A stretch of 64,000 nt of DNA from Xanthobacter aminoxidans. Its GTDB lineage: Bacteria; Pseudomonadota; Alphaproteobacteria; Rhizobiales; Xanthobacteraceae. Under the pieces are notes generated by a model. The model was not told where the DNA came from. It searched no databases and worked only from the letters and a program-made list of their open reading frames with translations. The translations under genes and the position numbers were made by a program. Positions 43,984 to 53,598 of this stretch are shown in pieces (position 1 is the first letter of the stretch; the number at the start of each line of letters is the position of its first letter). Where the stretch lies: NCBI RefSeq assembly GCF_023571765.1, contig NZ_JAMJXC010000011.1, positions 62,001 through 126,000 on the forward strand. Direction: 5' to 3'.

Positions 43984-45135
43984 ATGGCGAGACCCAGCTA
44001 TCGGATCGGCCTGATGTTCTCCACCACGGGGCCCTACAGCACGGTTGCCGGCGCCATGCTCAATGGCGCGCTGCTCGCCGTGTCGGAGATCGGTGAGGCG
44101 GGACCGGTCGAGCTGGTGCCCGTCGTCGTCGATCCGGGCGGCGATCTCGCGCGCTATACGGCGCTGAGCGGCCAGCTTCTCGCCGAAGGGGTGCGCCATG
44201 TGGTCGGCTGCTACACCTCTTCGAGCCGCAAGGAAGTCATCCCCTGCTTCGAAAAGCATGACGGGATGCTCTGGTATCCGTCCCACTACGAGGGCTTCGA
44301 GAGCGCCGACAATGTCGTCTACACAGGCGCGGCGCCGAACCAGCACATCCTGCCGCTGATCGACTACCTCATGTCCACCTTCGGCGACCGCGCCTTCTGC
44401 GTCGGCTCGAACTATATCTGGGCGTGGGAGAACAGCCGCATCCTGCGCGAGACGGTGACGGCGCGCGGCGGCACGGTGGTGGCGGAGCGCTATCTCCCCG
44501 TCGGCGAGACGGACCTGCGCAAGCTCGTGGATGCGGTGATCGAGGCGCGGCCCAGCTTCGTCTTTTCGTCGCTCATCGGGGTCAGCGGCCTCGCCTTCCT
44601 CAGCGCGCTGCGCCATGCCTGCCTTGCGCGCGGCATCGACCAGCCGGGCACCATGCCGGTGGCGAGCTGCAATCTCTCCGAGCCCGATCTCGACGAGCTG
44701 GAGCCGGAGGCCCGCGACGGTCACATCTCCTCCAGCGTCTATTTCTCGGCCCTGCACAACCCGGTGAACGATGTCTTCGTCTCCCGCCACGCCGCAGCCT
44801 ATCCCTCAGCGCCTTTGACCTCGGCGGATGCGGAAGCCTCCTACATCGCGGTGAAGCTGCTGGCCGGCGCGCTGGCCGAGGCGGGCACCGACGAAATCCT
44901 CGCCGTGAAGGCCGCGGTGGCGCGCCAGCGGCTCGCCGCGCCCCAGGGCGACGTGTGGGTGGACGCGGAGACGATGCACTTGCACCTCACGCCACGCATC
45001 GGCCGCTCGCGCGGCACGGAATTCGACATCATCCGCGAGGAGCCGGCGCCCATCCGGCCCGATCCCTATCTGGTGCGCTCCGCGCCCACCGACAGCTGGT
45101 TCGCATCCGCGCCGCGGCTGCGGGTCGCCAAGTAA
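43984..45135 (+). CDS. amiC: AmiC-like amide sensor, negative regulator of AmiR
   Basis: This 383-residue protein has the type I periplasmic binding fold (Peripla_BP_5) but no signal peptide, as expected of cytoplasmic AmiC. Marks shared with AmiC are IGLMFSTTGPYS, VVDPGGD, VGCYTSSSRKEVIP, WYPSHYEGFE and a C-terminal PIRPDPYLV. In Pseudomonas AmiC binds amides and releases AmiR. I chose the ATG at 43984; the frame is open further upstream, but that would cross the leader terminator. AmiR follows after 14 bases. A short-chain amide/urea transporter binding protein is the alternative, disfavoured by the missing signal and the neighbour. Confidence 0.9.
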   Translation: MARPSYRIGLMFSTTGPYSTVAGAMLNGALLAVSEIGEAGPVELVPVVVDPGGDLARYTALSGQLLAEGVRHVVGCYTSSSRKEVIPCFEKHDGMLWYPSHYEGFESADNVVYTGAAPNQHILPLIDYLMSTFGDRAFCVGSNYIWAWENSRILRETVTARGGTVVAERYLPVGETDLRKLVDAVIEARPSFVFSSLIGVSGLAFLSALRHACLARGIDQPGTMPVASCNLSEPDLDELEPEARDGHISSSVYFSALHNPVNDVFVSRHAAAYPSAPLTSADAEASYIAVKLLAGALAEAGTDEILAVKAAVARQRLAAPQGDVWVDAETMHLHLTPRIGRSRGTEFDIIREEPAPIRPDPYLVRSAPTDSWFASAPRLRVAK

Positions 45136-45149
45136 GGAGCGGGCGAGCC

Positions 45150-45797
45150 ATGTCCCGCAACCTCCTCCAGAACTTCCGCGGCGCCCGCGCGCTCATCATC
45201 GCCTCCGGCGAAGGCGGCATCGACACGCTGGAGAGCGTGCTCGGCAAGCTCGGCCTCTTGGTCGCCCGCTCGGAGGCGCCGGAGGCGGGCCGCCATCTCG
45301 ACCTCGCCTCGGTGGAGGAGCGCGCGGACCTGCTCTTCATCGACGGCGACCTCGACAGCGTGCTGCCCTGCGACCTCGGCGCGGCCCGCACCCCGCCGGT
45401 GCCGGTGATCGGGCTGGTCGGCATCGAGGCGCCGGGCCGGCTGAAGGCGTTGATGAACCAGGGGGCCACGGCCTTCCTGCGCAAGCCGGTCTATGCCGGC
45501 GCCGTCTACACCACGCTGTTCCTCGGCGTGAATCAGTATCTGCTGCGCAAGGAGATGGCGAGCGAGCTGAACGCCCAGCAGGATCGCCGCCGCCGCCGCA
45601 AGGCGGTCATCAAGACCATCCTGCTGCTGATGGAAGAGCACCAGGTGGATGACGACGAGGCCTATGTCATGCTCCGCCGCGACAGCATGCGCCGGCGCCA
45701 GAGCCTTGAGGATTATTGCGAGGACTACATCTCCGGCCGGTCGAAGCTGACCGCGTCCTCGCCCGAAGCCGAGCCGCGCACCGCGGCCCGGCGCTGA
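45150..45797 (+). CDS. amiR: AmiR-like ANTAR antiterminator
   Basis: This 215-residue protein has a pseudo-receiver domain (about residues 10-125, lacking a clear phosphorylation triad) and a C-terminal coiled coil plus ANTAR domain (about 136-195). The ANTAR part contains a basic RRRRRK stretch, AYVMLRRDSMRRRQSLEDYCEDYI and an Arg/Lys-rich tail. ANTAR domains bind paired hexaloop RNA hairpins and prevent terminator formation. The region upstream of amiC, and of the divergent nitrile hydratase, holds such hairpins. The tail after residue 195 is low-complexity. Confidence 0.9.
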   Translation: MSRNLLQNFRGARALIIASGEGGIDTLESVLGKLGLLVARSEAPEAGRHLDLASVEERADLLFIDGDLDSVLPCDLGAARTPPVPVIGLVGIEAPGRLKALMNQGATAFLRKPVYAGAVYTTLFLGVNQYLLRKEMASELNAQQDRRRRRKAVIKTILLLMEEHQVDDDEAYVMLRRDSMRRRQSLEDYCEDYISGRSKLTASSPEAEPRTAARR

Positions 45798-45886
45798 CCT
45801 TACAGACCCACATCACGACGGAGCCGCACGGCTCCGCGCACGTGGCAGCTGCCAGCGACGCCAGCCCGCCCGCAAGGAGAAGGCCC

Positions 45887-46954
45887 ATGTCCCGGCATCC
45901 CATGTCCCGGCAGCACGCATCACGGCCCCTGACGCCGCCCCCCTATTCCCCTCCCGATCCGGCCTGGCTCGAAGGCTCCATCATGGCCGCACGCGGCGAA
46001 GCCAAAGGGCGCGCCGGCGAACGCTACGAGATCACCGAGGCGAGCCAGGGCAAGTATCACTACGTCTACGGCCCGTATGCCACGCCCGTGCTGCGCGTGG
46101 ATCCGGGCGCGGTGGTGAGCGCCGAGACCCACGACGCCATGGAAGGGCAGATCAAAAGCGAGAGCGACAAGCCGTCGGAAATCCTCAACTTTCCCTTCCT
46201 CAACCCGCAGAATGGGCCGATCTTCGTCAACGGCGCGGAGAAGGGCGACTGCCTCGCCGTCTATATCCACGACATCGTGCCGCGCGGGCCGCAGCCCATC
46301 GGCACCACCTGCATCATGCCGGAGTTCGGCGGCCTCGTCGGCACAGGCGACACCGCGATCCTCAACGCGCCTTTGCCGGAGATCGTGAAGAAGCTGCACG
46401 TGGATCCGGCGACTGGCGTGCGCTGGAACGAGCGAATCAGCCTGCCCTACCAGCCCTTCATCGGCACCATCGGCACCGCGCCGGAGATCGAGGCCATTTC
46501 CTCCCTCGTCCCCGACTATTACGGCGGCAACATGGACCTGCCGGACGTGGCTCCCGGCGCCGTCATCTACCTGCCGGTGCATGCGCCCGGCGCCCTGCTC
46601 TATCTCGGCGATTGCCACGCGACGCAGGGCGACGGGGAATTATGCGGATTCGCCATCGAGCATCCCACCGTGACCACGGTGCAGATCGACCTCATCAAGG
46701 GGTGGAACTTCCGCTGGCCGCGGCTGGAGACCCACGACCGCATCATGACCATCGGCTCCGGCCGCCCCATGGAGGACGCCGCCCGCATCGCCTATCGAGA
46801 ACTGGTGCGCTGGATGGCCGCCGACTACGGGTATGACGAGCTGGAAGCCTACATGCTGCTGACGCAGGCAGGGCACCTCAGGGTCGGCAACATGGTGGAC
46901 CCGAAGTACACGCTCGGCGCCTCCGTCGACAAGACGCTTCTCGGCGCGGCCTGA
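45887..46954 (+). CDS. acetamidase/formamidase-family amidase
   Basis: This 355-residue FmdA_AmdA-family enzyme has AETHDAMEGQI, GPIFVNGAEKGDCLAV, GGNMDLPDVAPGAVIYLPV, LGDCHATQGDGE and a C-terminal LLTQAG-LRVGNMVDP segment. It hydrolyses short aliphatic amides to acid and ammonia, completing nitrile to acid with the divergent nitrile hydratase. The ATG at 45887 has AAGGAGA eight bases upstream. It is the third gene of the amiC-amiR operon. It is only distantly similar to the formamidase at 58839-60065. Confidence 0.9.
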   Translation: MSRHPMSRQHASRPLTPPPYSPPDPAWLEGSIMAARGEAKGRAGERYEITEASQGKYHYVYGPYATPVLRVDPGAVVSAETHDAMEGQIKSESDKPSEILNFPFLNPQNGPIFVNGAEKGDCLAVYIHDIVPRGPQPIGTTCIMPEFGGLVGTGDTAILNAPLPEIVKKLHVDPATGVRWNERISLPYQPFIGTIGTAPEIEAISSLVPDYYGGNMDLPDVAPGAVIYLPVHAPGALLYLGDCHATQGDGELCGFAIEHPTVTTVQIDLIKGWNFRWPRLETHDRIMTIGSGRPMEDAARIAYRELVRWMAADYGYDELEAYMLLTQAGHLRVGNMVDPKYTLGASVDKTLLGAA

Positions 46955-47010
46955 GCCACGCACGCCTGGCAATGGCTCCGGCGATCGCCGGCAGCCTCCG
47001 GTCGAGCCAC

Positions 47011-47322
47011 CTATGCCCGCAGATCCTGCCACTCGGGATGGCGGCGGAACTGCGTGGCCACGTATGAACACAGCGGGGTGATCTTGAAACCTTCCGCGCG
47101 TGCATCGGCGATGAGGGCATCCACCAGACGCGCGGCGATGCCGCGTCCCTCGAAGGCCGGCGGCACGCCCGTATGGGTGACGACGAACGGGCCGTCGCCG
47201 CGGCGCTGGTAGCTCAGTTCCGCTTCCGCACCACCGCCGAGGCGGATGACATAACGTCCTCCGCCCGGCCCCTCCTCGCGCTGTATCTCTTGGCGAGCAT
47301 CTTGGCTGGCGTCGCTCATCAT
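47011..47322 (-). CDS. GNAT-like N-acetyltransferase (YidJ/Acetyltransf_2-like)
   Basis: This 103-residue protein resembles the short GCN5-related acetyltransferases of the PF14542 type, with FVVTHTGVPPAFEGRGIAARLVDALIADARAEG as the acetyl-CoA binding segment, spanning about residues 46-78, and CSYVATQFRRHPEW at the end. It has no operon partner. The substrate is unknown. Confidence 0.82.
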   Translation of the reverse strand: MMSDASQDARQEIQREEGPGGGRYVIRLGGGAEAELSYQRRGDGPFVVTHTGVPPAFEGRGIAARLVDALIADARAEGFKITPLCSYVATQFRRHPEWQDLRA

Positions 47323-47374
47323 GCCTCCGTCGGTGGTGCTGCTCCCACCATAACGGCGATGCTATCCCATCAGT

Positions 47375-48457
47375 TCATTTCGCGCGCCTAAAGCCCGCGA
47401 GCGTGCGGAAGGCATCTGCGAGCCGCTCCTTGGACAGCGGCTGCACGAAGTTGCGAATATAGGGCGCGGTGTCCCAGGACACGGAAACGATGCCGTCCAC
47501 CACGGCCTCGGTCGCGACGCCGAAATCCTCCAGTGCGCGCGGCAAGCCGAGGCGGGCGTAGAAGGCCAGCAGGTCCGCCATGAAATCGGCGTCGCGTCCC
47601 TCCGCCAGCAGTTGCACCAGAAGCCCGAGGGCCACCTGCTCGCCATGCAGCGCCCGCGCCACCTCCGGCACCGTGGAGAAGCCCCGCGTCAGCGAATGGG
47701 CGATGGACAGGCCCCCGCTCTCGAAGGCAAGGCCGGAGAGGAGGATGGTCGCCTCCACCACGCGCTCCACAGCTTCGTCCGCCGTCTTGCGGGCGACGGC
47801 GGCCACCGCCGCCTCGCCGTCCGCGCGGATGGCGAGGTAGCAGGCATCGGCGATGGTGACGGCAAGCGTGGTGGGGCGACCCTTGAAGAAATTCAGCCCG
47901 CCGGCGGCGGCGCACTGCTCCACCTCGAACTTCTTGGACAGGGCATCGCCGATGCCCGCCACGAAGAAGCGCGCCGGCGCCTGGACGATGACGGACGTAT
48001 CCACCAGCACCGCATCGGGATTGGCATCCATCAGCCGCACTTCGCTCAGCACGTGCTCGGCGGTGTAGACCACCACGAGGCGGGAGGTGGGGCTGTCGTT
48101 GGAGGCGATGGTCGGCACGATGACGAGCGGCGTGCGCAGCGCGATGCGCACGCCCTTGGCGGTGTCGATGGCCTTGCCGCCGCCGACACCGATCACCACG
48201 TCCGCGCCCGCCGCCCGCGCGGATGCGGCCAGCTTGTCGATCTCCGCCGCCGTGCATTCCCCGCCGAAGGTGGCGAAGGTGACCGCCTCGGCCTCCGCCA
48301 GCTCAGCCTTCAGGCACGCCCCGAGCAGATCCATCACGATGGCGTCGGCCACCACGAAGGGCCGGCGGCCGTGCAGGCGCACGAGCGCGCCCAGCTCACC
48401 AAGTGCCTCGGGGCCCTGGATGTAGCGGGCCGGAGACCCGAACGCGCGCACGCTCAT
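47375..48457 (-). CDS. iron/zinc-containing polyol dehydrogenase (GldA-like)
   Basis: This 360-residue group III metal-dependent dehydrogenase has the NAD motif GVGGGKAIDTAKG and metal ligands in GIGDALSKK, AHSLTRG and LHGEQVALG. It resembles glycerol dehydrogenase and oxidises a secondary alcohol. It is the last gene of the ABC-kinase operon and overlaps the SDR stop by four bases. The polyol substrate is not known. Confidence 0.87.
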   Translation of the reverse strand: MSVRAFGSPARYIQGPEALGELGALVRLHGRRPFVVADAIVMDLLGACLKAELAEAEAVTFATFGGECTAAEIDKLAASARAAGADVVIGVGGGKAIDTAKGVRIALRTPLVIVPTIASNDSPTSRLVVVYTAEHVLSEVRLMDANPDAVLVDTSVIVQAPARFFVAGIGDALSKKFEVEQCAAAGGLNFFKGRPTTLAVTIADACYLAIRADGEAAVAAVARKTADEAVERVVEATILLSGLAFESGGLSIAHSLTRGFSTVPEVARALHGEQVALGLLVQLLAEGRDADFMADLLAFYARLGLPRALEDFGVATEAVVDGIVSVSWDTAPYIRNFVQPLSKERLADAFRTLAGFRRAK

Positions 48458-49230
48458 GCGTCACCCCAGTGGAAATCGCGCTTGCCGCCATCCATGCAGA
48501 TCAAGGCGCCGTTGATGAAAGCCGCCTGCGTGGAGCAGAGGAAGGCGACGAGCGCCCCCACCTCCTCCGGCTGGCAGAAGCGGCCGACGGGATTCTGTCC
48601 GGTGATCACCGCCCGCTTCTCCGGCGAGAAGGTGGCGATGAAATCGGTGGCCACATAGCCGGGCGCGATGGCGTTCACCGTGATGCCATCCGCACCCACT
48701 TCCTTCGCCACCGTGCGGGTGAAGCCGAGCACGCCGGCCTTGGCCGCCGAATAGTTGGCGACGCCCGGCCGCCCGCCGCCGGTGACGTTCATGGACGAGG
48801 TGTTGACGATACGGCCGAAGCCGTTCGCGCGCATCAGCGGAATGGCGTGCTTGCTGCACAGGAAGGTGCTGCGCAGGTGGGTGGAGACGATGATGTCGAA
48901 ATCGTCGATCTCCATCTCCGCCACACGCCGCCCGAGATGGCGCCCGCCCGCCCCGGCATTGTTCACGAGAATGTCGAGCCGCCCGAAGGCGACCGCCGCA
49001 GCAGCCACAACGCCGGCGGCGCCCGCCTCGTCGGCCACGTCGCCCGGCGCTGCCGCCGCCTCGTACCCAGCCTGCCGCAGGTCCTCGGCGCAGTGGGCGG
49101 CGCCCTCTGCGTCGATGTCGTTGATGACGATGCGCGCGCCCTCGGCGGCGAGCCCCAGCGCCTCCGCCCGGCCGATGCCGCGCGCCGCGCCGGTGACAAG
49201 GGCGACCCGCCCCTTCAGTCCCAGATCCAT
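48454..49230 (-). CDS. SDR-family oxidoreductase
   Basis: This 258-residue classical short-chain dehydrogenase has the cofactor motif GAARGIGRA (about residues 14-22), NNAGAG, the catalytic Ser in NTSSMNVTG and YSAAK (about 157-161), and a C-terminal DGGKRDFHWG. It probably oxidises a sugar alcohol or keto-sugar. It follows the permease gene by 12 bases and overlaps the GldA-like gene. Confidence 0.88.
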   Translation of the reverse strand: MDLGLKGRVALVTGAARGIGRAEALGLAAEGARIVINDIDAEGAAHCAEDLRQAGYEAAAAPGDVADEAGAAGVVAAAAVAFGRLDILVNNAGAGGRHLGRRVAEMEIDDFDIIVSTHLRSTFLCSKHAIPLMRANGFGRIVNTSSMNVTGGGRPGVANYSAAKAGVLGFTRTVAKEVGADGITVNAIAPGYVATDFIATFSPEKRAVITGQNPVGRFCQPEEVGALVAFLCSTQAAFINGALICMDGGKRDFHWGDA

Positions 49231-49242
49231 CTTGGTCTCCGA

Positions 49243-50082
49243 TCAGCCCTTCACCGCGCCCGCGCCGAGCCCCTGGATGAAGTATTGGCTCAGCAAGGCG
49301 AAGGCGCCGAACAGCGGCAAAGCGATGAGGGTGGAGCCGGCCATGATCTCGCCCCAGCGCAGGTCGAACGAGCCGACCATGGAGGCGAGCCCCACCGGTA
49401 CGGTCTTGTTGGCATCGGAGCCGATCATGATCAGCGCATAGGTGTAGTCCGTCCACGACAGGAGGAAGGAGAAGATTGCCACCGTGATGAGCCCCGGCAG
49501 CGACAGCGGCAGCACCACGCGCAGGAAGGCGCCGAGCCGCGTGCAGCCATCCACCATGGCGGCCTCCTCCAGCTCGAACGGCATGCTCTTGAAAAAGCCC
49601 CACAGGAACCAGACGCCGAGCGGCAGGGTGAGGGTGAGATGGGAGACGATGACGCTCGCCAGCGTGTCGCCGAGCCCGAGCTTGGCGAAGATGGAGAACA
49701 TGGGAATAGCGATGAGCAGCGGCGGGAACATGTAGGCGTAGAGCATCGCCCCCACGATGATCCCCTTGCCCCGAATGCGGTGGCGCGTGACCGCATAGGC
49801 GATCATGATCGAGAACACCATGGTCACCGCCACCGTCACCGCCGCGACGATCAGCGAGTTCAGGAACTGGGTGGGATAATCCGTCAGCTCCAGAAGGTTG
49901 GTATAGTATTCCCAGGTGAACGGGCCCGGCAGCAGCGACGTGGAATTGATGAGCGCCTCCGGAGCGCGGGTGGAGGACACCACCATCCAGTAGATGGGGA
50001 AGGCCGAATAGACCGCGATCAGCGTCGCGGCGCCATAGAGCGCCACGCGGCCGGCGAGCGAGCGGGGGGAGGAGCGAGACAT
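49243..50082 (-). CDS. ABC sugar permease, MalG type
   Basis: This 279-residue permease has six transmembrane segments and the conserved cytoplasmic loop EEAAMVDGCTRLGAFLRVVLPLSLPG, spanning about residues 170-195, which couples to the ATPase. It pairs with the MalF-type permease encoded seven bases upstream. Confidence 0.9.
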   Translation of the reverse strand: MSRSSPRSLAGRVALYGAATLIAVYSAFPIYWMVVSSTRAPEALINSTSLLPGPFTWEYYTNLLELTDYPTQFLNSLIVAAVTVAVTMVFSIMIAYAVTRHRIRGKGIIVGAMLYAYMFPPLLIAIPMFSIFAKLGLGDTLASVIVSHLTLTLPLGVWFLWGFFKSMPFELEEAAMVDGCTRLGAFLRVVLPLSLPGLITVAIFSFLLSWTDYTYALIMIGSDANKTVPVGLASMVGSFDLRWGEIMAGSTLIALPLFGAFALLSQYFIQGLGAGAVKG

Positions 50083-50089
50083 TCCGGCA

Positions 50090-50950
50090 TCACTCCGTGT
50101 CGAGCGGGAACAGGCGGAAATAGATGAACACCACCAGCGACAGGATGGCGAAGGAGATGGTCGCCACCGCCGCGCCGCCGCCGATGTCGAACTGCCCGAA
50201 GGCCTGGCGATAGGAGAGGATGGCGAGGTGCTCCGTAGCGCCCACAGGGCCGCCTTGCGTGAGCAGCCAGATGACGTCGAACTTGTTGAACATCCACACC
50301 GCGCGCAGCAGCACGATCACGGTCAGGATCGGCTTCAGCATGGGCAGGGTGATGTGGAAGAAGCGCTGCACGGCATTCGTGCCGTCCACCTTCGCCGCCT
50401 CGTAGAGCGAGGACGGCACCGTCTGTAGCGCGGCGAGGAAGGTGGTGGTGACGAAGGGCGTCCACATCCACACGCTCACCAGGATCACCGACGCCATGGC
50501 GGCGCCCGGGCTCTCGAACCACTGCACCTGCGGCAGGCCGACGGCGGACATCATGGTGGTGAGGACGCCGATGGAGCCGTCGACCATCCATTTGAAGGTC
50601 AGCACCACCACCACGGTCGGCAGCAGATAGGGCAGGATTGAGAGGCCGCGCACGATATTGCGGCCGGGGAAGACCTGGTTGAGCACCAGCGCGAAGCCGA
50701 TGCCCAGCACCACCTGGAAGATGATGGTGCCGAACGAATAGATGAATCCGTTGATGAGCGCGCGCCAGAACACCCACTGCGACAGCATGCGCGTGTAATT
50801 GTCGAGCCCGGCCCATTTGGGCGCGCCGACGAAGGAATCCATCTGGTAGAAGCTCAGCGACACCGCATAGACCACCGGCGCCACGATGAGCAGCGCGGTC
50901 ACGGCGAGGCCCAGGATGAGGAAGGAATAAATCGTCGCTTTGGAGCTCAC
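50090..50950 (-). CDS. ABC sugar permease, MalF type
   Basis: This 286-residue permease has six transmembrane segments and an EAA loop YEAAKVDGTNAVQRFFHITLP. It forms the channel with the MalG-type partner. It starts 174 bases after the binding-protein gene, with a hairpin in the gap. Confidence 0.9.
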   Translation of the reverse strand: MSSKATIYSFLILGLAVTALLIVAPVVYAVSLSFYQMDSFVGAPKWAGLDNYTRMLSQWVFWRALINGFIYSFGTIIFQVVLGIGFALVLNQVFPGRNIVRGLSILPYLLPTVVVVLTFKWMVDGSIGVLTTMMSAVGLPQVQWFESPGAAMASVILVSVWMWTPFVTTTFLAALQTVPSSLYEAAKVDGTNAVQRFFHITLPMLKPILTVIVLLRAVWMFNKFDVIWLLTQGGPVGATEHLAILSYRQAFGQFDIGGGAAVATISFAILSLVVFIYFRLFPLDTE

Positions 50951-51037
50951 CTGCGGCGCCTCGCTGGAGCGGCTTGTGACCCTTCAGGGCCAGCACGGAA
51001 ACGCCCGGCCGGAGGGCCGGAGCGATGTGGAAGGATT

Positions 51038-51074
51038 GGCCGGCAGGCCACGATCAGGGCAGAGCCTGCCGGCC
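51038..51074. other. 10-bp perfect hairpin after the sugar-binding-protein gene
   Basis: GGCCGGCAGG (51038-51047) pairs perfectly with 51065-51074 around 17 bases, between the binding-protein stop and the permease genes. There is no T-tract. It occupies the same relative place as the hairpin at 21167-21192. Confidence 0.5.
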
Positions 51075-51124
51075 TTGCGTCTTCGGACGAAACCCTCAGG
51101 ACGCAATCATGTGGCGATGACCGC

Positions 51125-52453
51125 TCACGAAGCGATGACCTGCCGCATGCGGTCGGCCGCCGTCTTCACGCACTCGGCGGAGGACATGCCCTTCAGCACC
51201 TTGTTCTGGAGCATCTCCGGGAACACGAAGGCCTCGAAGATCTTGCCCGGCTTCAGGCTCGGCGAGGGACCCTGGGTGTCGATGGAGGTGAGGATCATGT
51301 TCTTGTCGGTGAGGAACGACTTCATCATCTCCACCGCCGCATTGTGCTTCTCGATGAGCGGATGGGCCCGCCAGCGCGCATCGTCATAGACATCGAGGCG
51401 CGGCGGCTGGAAGTGCAGCGGGGCGGTGTGCAGGAAGTTGATGTACTGGTTCTCCGTGAACCACTTCATGAATTTCATGGCCTCGTCGGACTGGGGCGTC
51501 TTCAGCACCACCCAGCCGTCATAGCCATGGTTCACCGCCTGATGCTTTCCGGCGGAATCCATGTAGGGCATGATGCCGTACTTGTCGGCCAGCGCGGGGT
51601 TGTTGCGCTCGATGGTCTCGATGATGCGGCCCGCATAGGCGGTGTGCGCCACCTTGCCCGAGGTGAAGTTCGACAGCACCTCGCCGAAGCTCGCCTGGCT
51701 CGTGCCGGACGGCATGGTCTTGTAGAGATCGCCGAAGAAATCGAGATAGCGGCTCGCGCGCGGCGCCATGTCCGCATTGTCGAAGATGATGTTCCACTTG
51801 TCGTCGAACAGCTGCACGCCCTCGGCCCACATGAAGCCTGGGGAGAGCCAGTTGGTGGCGCCGTTCGAGCCGATGGGGAACAGGGAGCCGGACGTGCCGT
51901 CGCCGTTGAGCGCCTGGCTGTTTTTCAGGAAGCCGTCCCACGTCTTCGGCACGTCGAGCTTGTTCTTCTCGTAGAGATCCTTGCGATAATAGATCCAGGC
52001 AAGGTTGTAGTCGTAGGGATACCAGTAGACCTTCCCATCCACCGGGAACAGGATGTTCGGCCCCCACTTGTACTTGTCCGTCAGCTCGTTGAGCGGCATC
52101 AGCTGCCCCTCGGAGGCGAGGATCAGCACGTGGCCGATGAAGGCGAAGGTGGCGATGTCGTAGGGCGTGCCGCCGCGCAGCGACGTGGTCACCTTGGTGA
52201 AGATGCCGTCCAGCGGAACGGAATCCACCACCACCTTGGTGCCGAACTGCTTCTCGTATTCGGCCGCCGCCACCTTCAGCGCGCGGATGCTGTCGATGGA
52301 GGTCTCGGCATTGAGGAAGCGGATGGTCTTGGTGCCCTGCGCGCGCACCACGGCGGGGGCCGCGAGCCCACCCGCGGCGATGCCGGCACCGAGGGCTCCG
52401 GCACCCTTCAGTAGGGTCCGGCGTGACAGCCCGTCCTTCTTGATCTCATCCAT
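51125..52453 (-). CDS. ABC sugar-binding protein with Tat signal
   Basis: This 442-residue family 1 solute-binding protein has a Tat-type signal (SRRTLLKGAGALGAG at about residues 10-24, cleavage after VVRAQ). The mature part has the usual WAYYRKDLYEK-like pattern of sugar binders. It delivers a polyol or sugar to the MalFG-type permeases. The ATG at 52453 has GGGAGA upstream, 50 bases after the ATPase gene. Tat export of a sugar-binding protein is uncommon but known. Confidence 0.9.
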   Translation of the reverse strand: MDEIKKDGLSRRTLLKGAGALGAGIAAGGLAAPAVVRAQGTKTIRFLNAETSIDSIRALKVAAAEYEKQFGTKVVVDSVPLDGIFTKVTTSLRGGTPYDIATFAFIGHVLILASEGQLMPLNELTDKYKWGPNILFPVDGKVYWYPYDYNLAWIYYRKDLYEKNKLDVPKTWDGFLKNSQALNGDGTSGSLFPIGSNGATNWLSPGFMWAEGVQLFDDKWNIIFDNADMAPRASRYLDFFGDLYKTMPSGTSQASFGEVLSNFTSGKVAHTAYAGRIIETIERNNPALADKYGIMPYMDSAGKHQAVNHGYDGWVVLKTPQSDEAMKFMKWFTENQYINFLHTAPLHFQPPRLDVYDDARWRAHPLIEKHNAAVEMMKSFLTDKNMILTSIDTQGPSPSLKPGKIFEAFVFPEMLQNKVLKGMSSAECVKTAADRMRQVIAS

Positions 52454-52503
52454 GGCGTTCTCCCGATCGTCTTGTTCTGCGTTCTTGTTTTCACTCGGCA
52501 AAT

Positions 52504-53598
52504 TCAGGCGGCGGGGCGCCGCCCCACGTCCGCGTCAGCGCGGTTGATCCGCGCTCCGGTTTCCTTGGAGAAGACATGCAGCCGGCCGGGCCGGAACTGG
52601 ATGGGAAGGGTCGTGCCGTTGCGCACGGCGTCGGTGCGGTCCATGAGCACGCGAAGGCGCACGCCCGCGACCTCGCCGATGCAGAGCGTCTGCGCGCCGA
52701 GCTGCTCGATCACCGCCACATGGAAGGTGTGCGCGCCCGGCGCCTCGCCGACGCCGATATGCTCGGGCCGCACGCCCAGCACCAGCGGCGTGCCCTCGGC
52801 CACGGCGATGCCCGGGGGCAGCTCAATGGACAGGCCGCCGGCCTTGAGCGCGCCGCGCTCCAGATGCCCTTCGATGAGGTTCATCTCGGGCGAGCCGATG
52901 AAGCCCGCGACGAACAGGTTCGCCGGCCGGTCATACACCTCCAGCGGAGCGCCCACCTGCTGCACGTGGCCATCGCGCATGATGAGGATGCGGTTGGCGA
53001 GCGTCATCGCCTCCACCTGGTCGTGGGTGACGTAGACCATGGAGGTGCCCACCTCCTGGTGCAGGCGGGCAATCTCCTCGCGCATGCGTACCCGGAGCTT
53101 CGCGTCGAGGTTGGAGAGCGGCTCGTCGAGCAGGAACACGTCGGGGTCCCGCACCAGCGCCCGGCCCAGCGCCACGCGCTGCATCTGCCCGCCGGACAGC
53201 TGCTTGGGCTTCCGCTCCAGATAGGGATCGAGCCCCAGCATGGCGGAGGCAGACTTCACCCGCCGGTCGATCTCCGCCTTGTCCATCTTGCGCATGCGCA
53301 GGCCGAAGGCGAGGTTCTCGTAGATGGTCTTGTGCGGGTAGAGCGCATAGTTCTGGAACACCATGGCGATGTTCCGGTCCTTGGGCTCAAGGCGGGTCAC
53401 GTCGCGCCCGCCGATCTCGATCGTGCCGGTGGTGATCTCCTCCAGCCCCGCGATCATCCGCAGCGTGGTGGACTTGCCGCAGCCGGAAGGGCCGAGGAAC
53501 ACCACGAACTCGCCGTCGCGGATGTGGAGGTCCACCCCATGCACGGCCACCTGGCCACCATAGGCCTTGCGGACGGTATTGAGCCTGACTTCAGCCAT
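52504..53598 (-). CDS. ABC sugar transporter ATPase, UgpC/MalK type
   Basis: This 364-residue ATPase has Walker A GPSGCGKST, signature LSGGQMQRVALGRAL, Walker B FLLDEPLSNLD, and a C-terminal regulatory (TOBE) region. It energises the MalFG-type transporter. The start at 53598 overlaps the kinase gene stop by eight bases, so the two are translated together. Confidence 0.92.
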   Translation of the reverse strand: MAEVRLNTVRKAYGGQVAVHGVDLHIRDGEFVVFLGPSGCGKSTTLRMIAGLEEITTGTIEIGGRDVTRLEPKDRNIAMVFQNYALYPHKTIYENLAFGLRMRKMDKAEIDRRVKSASAMLGLDPYLERKPKQLSGGQMQRVALGRALVRDPDVFLLDEPLSNLDAKLRVRMREEIARLHQEVGTSMVYVTHDQVEAMTLANRILIMRDGHVQQVGAPLEVYDRPANLFVAGFIGSPEMNLIEGHLERGALKAGGLSIELPPGIAVAEGTPLVLGVRPEHIGVGEAPGAHTFHVAVIEQLGAQTLCIGEVAGVRLRVLMDRTDAVRNGTTLPIQFRPGRLHVFSKETGARINRADADVGRRPAA